Below, piece by piece: positions 60,140 to 64,000 of a stretch of 64,000 nt of DNA. Under the pieces are notes generated by a model that was not told the origin of the DNA, did not search any database, and was given only the letters and a program-made list of their open reading frames with translations. The stretch covers positions 124,001 through 188,000 of the forward strand of contig NZ_JBHUOV010000002.1 in NCBI RefSeq assembly GCF_042686125.1, read 5' to 3'. Positions within the stretch are counted from its first letter, which is position 1, and every line of letters begins with the position of its first letter. The position numbers were made by a program, and so were the translations under genes. The stretch is from Oceanihabitans iliipiscarium. GTDB taxonomy: Bacteria > Bacteroidota > Bacteroidia > Flavobacteriales > Flavobacteriaceae.

Positions 60140-61344
60140 TGAAAATACCATTTTCACCTCCTTATATTGACAATGATGTCATTAAAGAAGTTACTGATGC
60201 TCTAGAATCTGGCTGGATTACTACTGGTCCAAAAGTAAAACGATTAGAAGAGCTTGTATGCGAATACACAAAAGTGCCGAACGCTCTTGGTGTCAACTCT
60301 GCCACTTCAGGCCTTATGCTATCTTTAAAATGGTTTGGTATTGGTGAAGGTGATGAAGTTATTATTCCTGCATACACTTATGCTGCGACTGCCTTAGCAG
60401 TTATTCATATTGGTGCAACTCCTGTAATGGTAGATGTTGAAGACGATTTTAATATTTCGATAAAAGGCATTGAAAAAGCCATTACTAAAAAGACAAAAGC
60501 TATAATGCCAGTAGATATTGCTGGCTGGCCATGTGATTATGACGAATTAAATACTTTAGTTGAATCTAAAAGATCTTTATTTTATCCAACACATGAAAAT
60601 CAAGAAAAATTAGGACGTATTTTAATCATTTCTGATTCTGCTCATGCTATAGGTGCGCAATACAAAAATAAATATATTGGAATAACTACAGACATTACAG
60701 TCTTTTCATTTCATGCTGTAAAAAATGTAACAACTGCTGAAGGTGGCGCTGTTTGCTTAAACTTACCAGAACCTTTTAATAATCAAGATGAATACGCATT
60801 TCTTCGTTGTTTTTCATTAAACGGACAGACTAAAGATGCGTTTACAAAATCTAAAGCTGGTGGTTGGCGATATGATATTATTTACCCTGGAATGAAAATA
60901 AATTTACCTGATTTATTAGCTGCTGTTGGTGTTGCGCAACTTCCAAAATATTTTTCAACTATTCTCGGACAACGAAAAGATATTTTTGAATATTATCAAG
61001 ATTATTTTTTAACAAAACCCTGGGCAATTTTACCACCTTATCAAAATTCAGATAAAATATCGTCTTGCCATTTATATGCATTGAGAATAAAAGATGCAAC
61101 AGAAAATCAACGCGATATGATAATTGATAAAATTTCTAAGGAAGGTGTTGCTGTTAATGTCCATTTTCAACCATTACCAATGTTAAGCTTGTTTAAGTCT
61201 TATGGTTATAAAATTGAAGATTACCCTAATGCTTATAAGAATTATAAAGCTGAAATTTCTCTGCCAATTTACCCTCAATTAACAGAAAAAGAATTAAATT
61301 ACATTGTAACCGTAATAACAAATGCAGTAGAATCTACATTATGA
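60139..61344 (+). CDS. DegT/DnrJ/EryC1/StrS family sugar aminotransferase
   Basis: This 401-residue PLP enzyme has Asp166 in ISDSAHAIGA and the Schiff-base Lys195 in FSFHAVKNVTT. It transfers an amino group to a keto-sugar nucleotide, giving an amino sugar such as a 4-amino-4,6-dideoxyhexose. It lies between a GT and the initiating sugar transferase and is coupled to both by one- and four-base overlaps, an arrangement like pglE near pglC. The matching dehydratase is not seen in this window. Confidence 0.93.
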   Translation: MKIPFSPPYIDNDVIKEVTDALESGWITTGPKVKRLEELVCEYTKVPNALGVNSATSGLMLSLKWFGIGEGDEVIIPAYTYAATALAVIHIGATPVMVDVEDDFNISIKGIEKAITKKTKAIMPVDIAGWPCDYDELNTLVESKRSLFYPTHENQEKLGRILIISDSAHAIGAQYKNKYIGITTDITVFSFHAVKNVTTAEGGAVCLNLPEPFNNQDEYAFLRCFSLNGQTKDAFTKSKAGGWRYDIIYPGMKINLPDLLAAVGVAQLPKYFSTILGQRKDIFEYYQDYFLTKPWAILPPYQNSDKISSCHLYALRIKDATENQRDMIIDKISKEGVAVNVHFQPLPMLSLFKSYGYKIEDYPNAYKNYKAEISLPIYPQLTEKELNYIVTVITNAVESTL

Positions 61345-61931
61345 TTAAGCGCTTGTTCGATATCGTGTTTTCTTGTATTGGATTAATAATACTATCTCCA
61401 ATATTGCTTGTAATTGCAATACTCATAAAATTAGAATCCAAAGGGTCGATATTTTATAAGCAAGTAAGAGTTGGCAGACACAACCAAGACTTTAAAATTT
61501 TTAAATTCAGAACAATGTTCATAGGCTCTGATAAGAAAGGTTTATTAACACTGGGAGACAAAGATTCTAGAGTCACTAAAGTTGGTTATTATTTGCGTAA
61601 ATACAAATTAGATGAATTGCCTCAACTTATCAATGTATTAATTGGAAACATGAGTTTTGTTGGTCCACGACCAGAAGTTCGCAAATATGTAGACCACTAT
61701 TCTAAAGATGATTTAGAAATATTCAAAATAAAACCAGGAATAACAGATTATGCGTCAATAGCTTTTCGTGATGAAGCTGAATTATTAAAAGCTACGAATC
61801 ATCCTGAAAAATTATATATTGAAGATATAATGCCAAAAAAAATAGCACTTAATAAAAAATATTTAAATAACAACTCCCTAATAGCTGATATAAAAATCAT
61901 TTGCCAAACCCTTTTAACCATAATTAAATGA
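61341..61931 (+). CDS. Initiating undecaprenyl-phosphate sugar transferase (PglC/WcaJ C-terminal type)
   Basis: This 196-residue protein has one N-terminal re-entrant hydrophobic segment (about 9-29), then GSIFYKQVRVGRHNQDFKIF, FRTM and LDELPQLINVLIGNMSFVGPRP, the bacterial sugar transferase signature. It places the first sugar phosphate on undecaprenyl phosphate. Length and layout match the small PglC form without extra membrane helices. It overlaps the aminotransferase by four bases. Confidence 0.93.
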   Translation: MIKRLFDIVFSCIGLIILSPILLVIAILIKLESKGSIFYKQVRVGRHNQDFKIFKFRTMFIGSDKKGLLTLGDKDSRVTKVGYYLRKYKLDELPQLINVLIGNMSFVGPRPEVRKYVDHYSKDDLEIFKIKPGITDYASIAFRDEAELLKATNHPEKLYIEDIMPKKIALNKKYLNNNSLIADIKIICQTLLTIIK

Positions 61932-62905
61932 AAGCTACAGAAGGAAATTTTGTAATATCATTAGACTTCGAATTATTTTGGGGTGTTTTTGATGTTCGCT
62001 CATTAGAAAGTTTTAAACAAAACCTTAAAAAAGTTTATCACATTGTACCAAGACTTATTAAGCTAAGTGATGCCTATAATATTAAGCTTACTTTTGCTAC
62101 AGTTGGATTTTTATTTGCTAAAAATAAAAATGAATTAATGGAGTTCGCTCCAAAAATAAAACCAGAATATAAAAATCCTAATTTCAATCCTTATAGATTA
62201 ATTGATTCTATTGGTAATGATGAAATTGAAGACCCTTACCATTACGCCAATTCATTAATAAATTTAATTAAGCAAAATGGCAACCATGAAATTGGCAGCC
62301 ATACTTTTTGTCATTACTACTGTAATGAAACTGGTCAAACTGAAGAACAATTCGAAGCCGATTTATTAGCTTCTATTAAGATTTCTGAACGGTTAGGTAT
62401 AAAAATTAAAAGTTTTGTGTTTCCGAGAAATCAGATTAATGAAAAATATTTATCAATTTGTGCTAAACATGGTGTTAAAAGCTTTAGAGGGACTGAAAAA
62501 CATTGGATGTACAATACTAAAGATACTCAGCAACTAGAAAGTTCCAAGCACAGAATCTATAGGTTGCTTGATACATATTTAAACATCTCAGGTCATAATA
62601 CGCATGATTTAGAAGTCCGAAATGGAATGGTAAATATTGCTTCGAGTCGTTTTTTAAGACCTTATAGTACTAAGTTGAAGTTTTTAGAACATTTAAAAAT
62701 TTCTAGAATTAAAAACGGAATGACTCATGCTGCAGAAAACAATCAGGTTTATCATTTATGGTGGCATCCACATAATTTTGCAGATAATACCGAGAAAAAC
62801 TTTCAAGAATTAGAAAGCATCTTTAAGCATTATAAAAAATTAAATGAAACTCATAATTTTAAAAGTAATACTATGAGTGGCATTGTCGACTCTTATACTG
62901 TTTAA
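61928..62905 (+). CDS. NodB-like polysaccharide deacetylase
   Basis: This 325-residue protein has the NodB homology motifs: SLDFELFWG with Asp13, and GSHTFCHYYC with the HxxxH metal pair near 125. FVFPRNQINEKYL and WWHPHNF follow as motifs 3 and 5. No signal peptide is present, so it may act on a cytoplasmic precursor, or another start or partner is needed. It likely removes an acetyl group from an amino sugar. It overlaps the sugar transferase by four bases and the convergent last gene by four bases. Confidence 0.87.
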   Translation: MKATEGNFVISLDFELFWGVFDVRSLESFKQNLKKVYHIVPRLIKLSDAYNIKLTFATVGFLFAKNKNELMEFAPKIKPEYKNPNFNPYRLIDSIGNDEIEDPYHYANSLINLIKQNGNHEIGSHTFCHYYCNETGQTEEQFEADLLASIKISERLGIKIKSFVFPRNQINEKYLSICAKHGVKSFRGTEKHWMYNTKDTQQLESSKHRIYRLLDTYLNISGHNTHDLEVRNGMVNIASSRFLRPYSTKLKFLEHLKISRIKNGMTHAAENNQVYHLWWHPHNFADNTEKNFQELESIFKHYKKLNETHNFKSNTMSGIVDSYTV

Positions 62906-64000
62906 GTGTATTTTATTTCATAGTTATTTTTCTCTCCTACAACATAATAACTACTGTTATCTAAATCATTGGTTTTATAAATTTTCAAACCTGAAAAAGC
63001 TTCTGGAGTTTTATAAAGTTCATCAAAAACAATAGCCTTTAAAAACGAGAACTCTTCAGTTTCAATATCGATCATCTGCATATTATTAACATCTTGAATC
63101 TTGGCATGTTTAACAATAGAGTAACTCTTATTATATGTGGTATTCGATTTTTTTCCTTTTAATAAAAATTTCAATTTAACATACTGCTCGTTTACATTTT
63201 TGTCTCTTAAATACTGCTTTAACTCATATTTAGCTTTTATGAATTTTGCTACAAGTGTCGCAACTAAGCTTTTTGAATCATACAGAACATGATTCTCATA
63301 AGTATACTCTTGATTGGTCCATCGGTTTTTATATTCATATTCTCCTTTCGAAAAGTCATAAATCGTGTAACCGTTGTCAAAACACCATTGAAAAAGCTTG
63401 ATAATTGTAGTATGCCCAAGATTAAAGCGATAATAATCAGTATCAAAAGAAGTGATGGCGTAAAACATAGTCGTATCAGACAGAAAGCTTAAAGACACAC
63501 CTATTGGCTGGTTTTTATTACAAATTGTAATAAGCAAAGCTCGCTTTTCATGAAGCATTTTAAAAATTAAATCATAATAGTAGTCCCAAGTTTCCAGGAT
63601 ATCATTATCCTTTTTTAATTGATTAAAACGCTTGGTTAATAAAACTTTAAAACCATTCATAATATTATCGTACTCCGCTTTATCTATCTCTCCATGATAA
63701 ATGGAATAACTAATATCAAAGCAAGCTTCTAGTCGCTCTTGATTACGCCTAAACTTGTATCTGGTATTTGATTTAAACTGACTTTTAGCAAAATCTTCAT
63801 AAGTATCAAAACCGCTTAACTGAGTCAAGAAACCTTTATACTGTTGTGCTTTTTCAACTTTTAATGATTTTGGCTTAATTGAGTCTATAGAAAAGTATGA
63901 GGGTACATCATGTACTAAAAAGGCTTTACCTTTAAAATCATTTTCTAAGTGATCTAAAGTATAAAACATTCCGTTGGTTATATTTTTACCTACATTGAAA
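62902..64000 (-). CDS. FemAB/GNAT-like acyltransferase, 5' end cut by window edge
   Basis: An ATG at 63969 gives 355 residues, but the frame stays open to the window edge (in-frame upstream residues FNVGKNITNG), so the true start lies outside or is unclear. The product has a central GNAT domain of the peptidoglycan-bridge/CelD type (Acetyltransf_6): KSNTRYKFRRNQ, MLHEKRALLITICNKNQPIGVSLSF and FYDFSKGEYEYK. It likely transfers an acyl or aminoacyl group to a sugar. It reads opposite to the preceding block and belongs to the cluster by position. Confidence 0.82.
   Translation of the reverse strand, partial: FNVGKNITNGMFYTLDHLENDFKGKAFLVHDVPSYFSIDSIKPKSLKVEKAQQYKGFLTQLSGFDTYEDFAKSQFKSNTRYKFRRNQERLEACFDISYSIYHGEIDKAEYDNIMNGFKVLLTKRFNQLKKDNDILETWDYYYDLIFKMLHEKRALLITICNKNQPIGVSLSFLSDTTMFYAITSFDTDYYRFNLGHTTIIKLFQWCFDNGYTIYDFSKGEYEYKNRWTNQEYTYENHVLYDSKSLVATLVAKFIKAKYELKQYLRDKNVNEQYVKLKFLLKGKKSNTTYNKSYSIVKHAKIQDVNNMQMIDIETEEFSFLKAIVFDELYKTPEAFSGLKIYKTNDLDNSSYYVVGEKNNYEIKYT

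Noticed and set aside
1..64000. tRNA, rRNA, CRISPR, IS elements
   Set aside because: Intergenic spaces were read for GC-rich cloverleaf segments, regular spacer repeats, transposase motifs and terminal inverted repeats; none was found.

Overview
The window looks like a chromosomal segment of a marine-type flavobacterium (Bacteroidota, Flavobacteriaceae). The DNA is AT-rich. Promoters carry the Bacteroidota -7 element TAnnTTTG. Three secreted proteins end in type A sorting domains of the type IX secretion system (T9SS), the T9SS regulator PorX is encoded, and lpxC is fused to fabZ. I see no tRNA, rRNA, CRISPR array, insertion sequence or integrase.

Layout. 0-10.5 kb: a partial TolB-N/TPR protein, a peptidoglycan-binding protein with an L,D-transpeptidase-like motif, an M23 LysM endopeptidase, two lipoproteins (one a serine beta-lactamase-like/TPR fusion), a secreted intradiol dioxygenase-like protein, a DUF481 barrel, and an RNA-related run (cold-shock protein, DEAD-box helicase, RlmI-like methyltransferase). 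10.6-23.4 kb: an OmpA lipoprotein, a 946-residue M16 protease, two T9SS cargo proteins (a vanadium haloperoxidase/PAP2 protein and an 11 x 21-residue leucine-rich-repeat protein), housekeeping conserved proteins, a small envelope module (DUF1328, 59-residue lipoprotein, secreted 183-residue protein) and a TruA family enzyme. 23.4-35.8 kb: SPFH, VWA and FabG genes in one operon, then sucD, then an LPS/translation operon (lpxD, lpxC-fabZ, lpxA, efp, methyltransferase, second LpxD-like protein, SnoaL-like) and an HD phosphohydrolase. 35.9-42.2 kb: porX, tsaE, then an accessory patch, then alanine dehydrogenase. The patch holds a 47-residue secreted peptide, three paralogous membrane proteins and a CI-like repressor. 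42.2-43.7 kb: a T9SS beta-propeller protein.

44.2-64 kb: a surface polysaccharide cluster. It has glycosyltransferases of families 4 and 2, a MurJ/Wzx-like flippase, a Wzy-like polymerase, two AsnB-type amidotransferases, an MBOAT acyltransferase next to an SGNH-like protein, two TupA-like ATP-grasp proteins on the opposite strand, a DegT aminotransferase, a PglC/WcaJ-type initiating sugar transferase, a polysaccharide deacetylase and a FemAB/GNAT-like acyltransferase cut by the right edge. The likely flow is priming on undecaprenyl phosphate, sugar addition, decoration by amide and acyl groups, flipping and polymerisation.

The least explained part is 38.1-40.5 kb. Three divergent paralogs of an uncharacterised membrane family, sharing a W-x2-TC-[RK]-H-x-W motif, surround a CI-like repressor. 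Related palindromic sites lie at the repressor promoter and at the promoter of the two-paralog operon, so this looks like a small self-regulated membrane module set between tsaE and ald.
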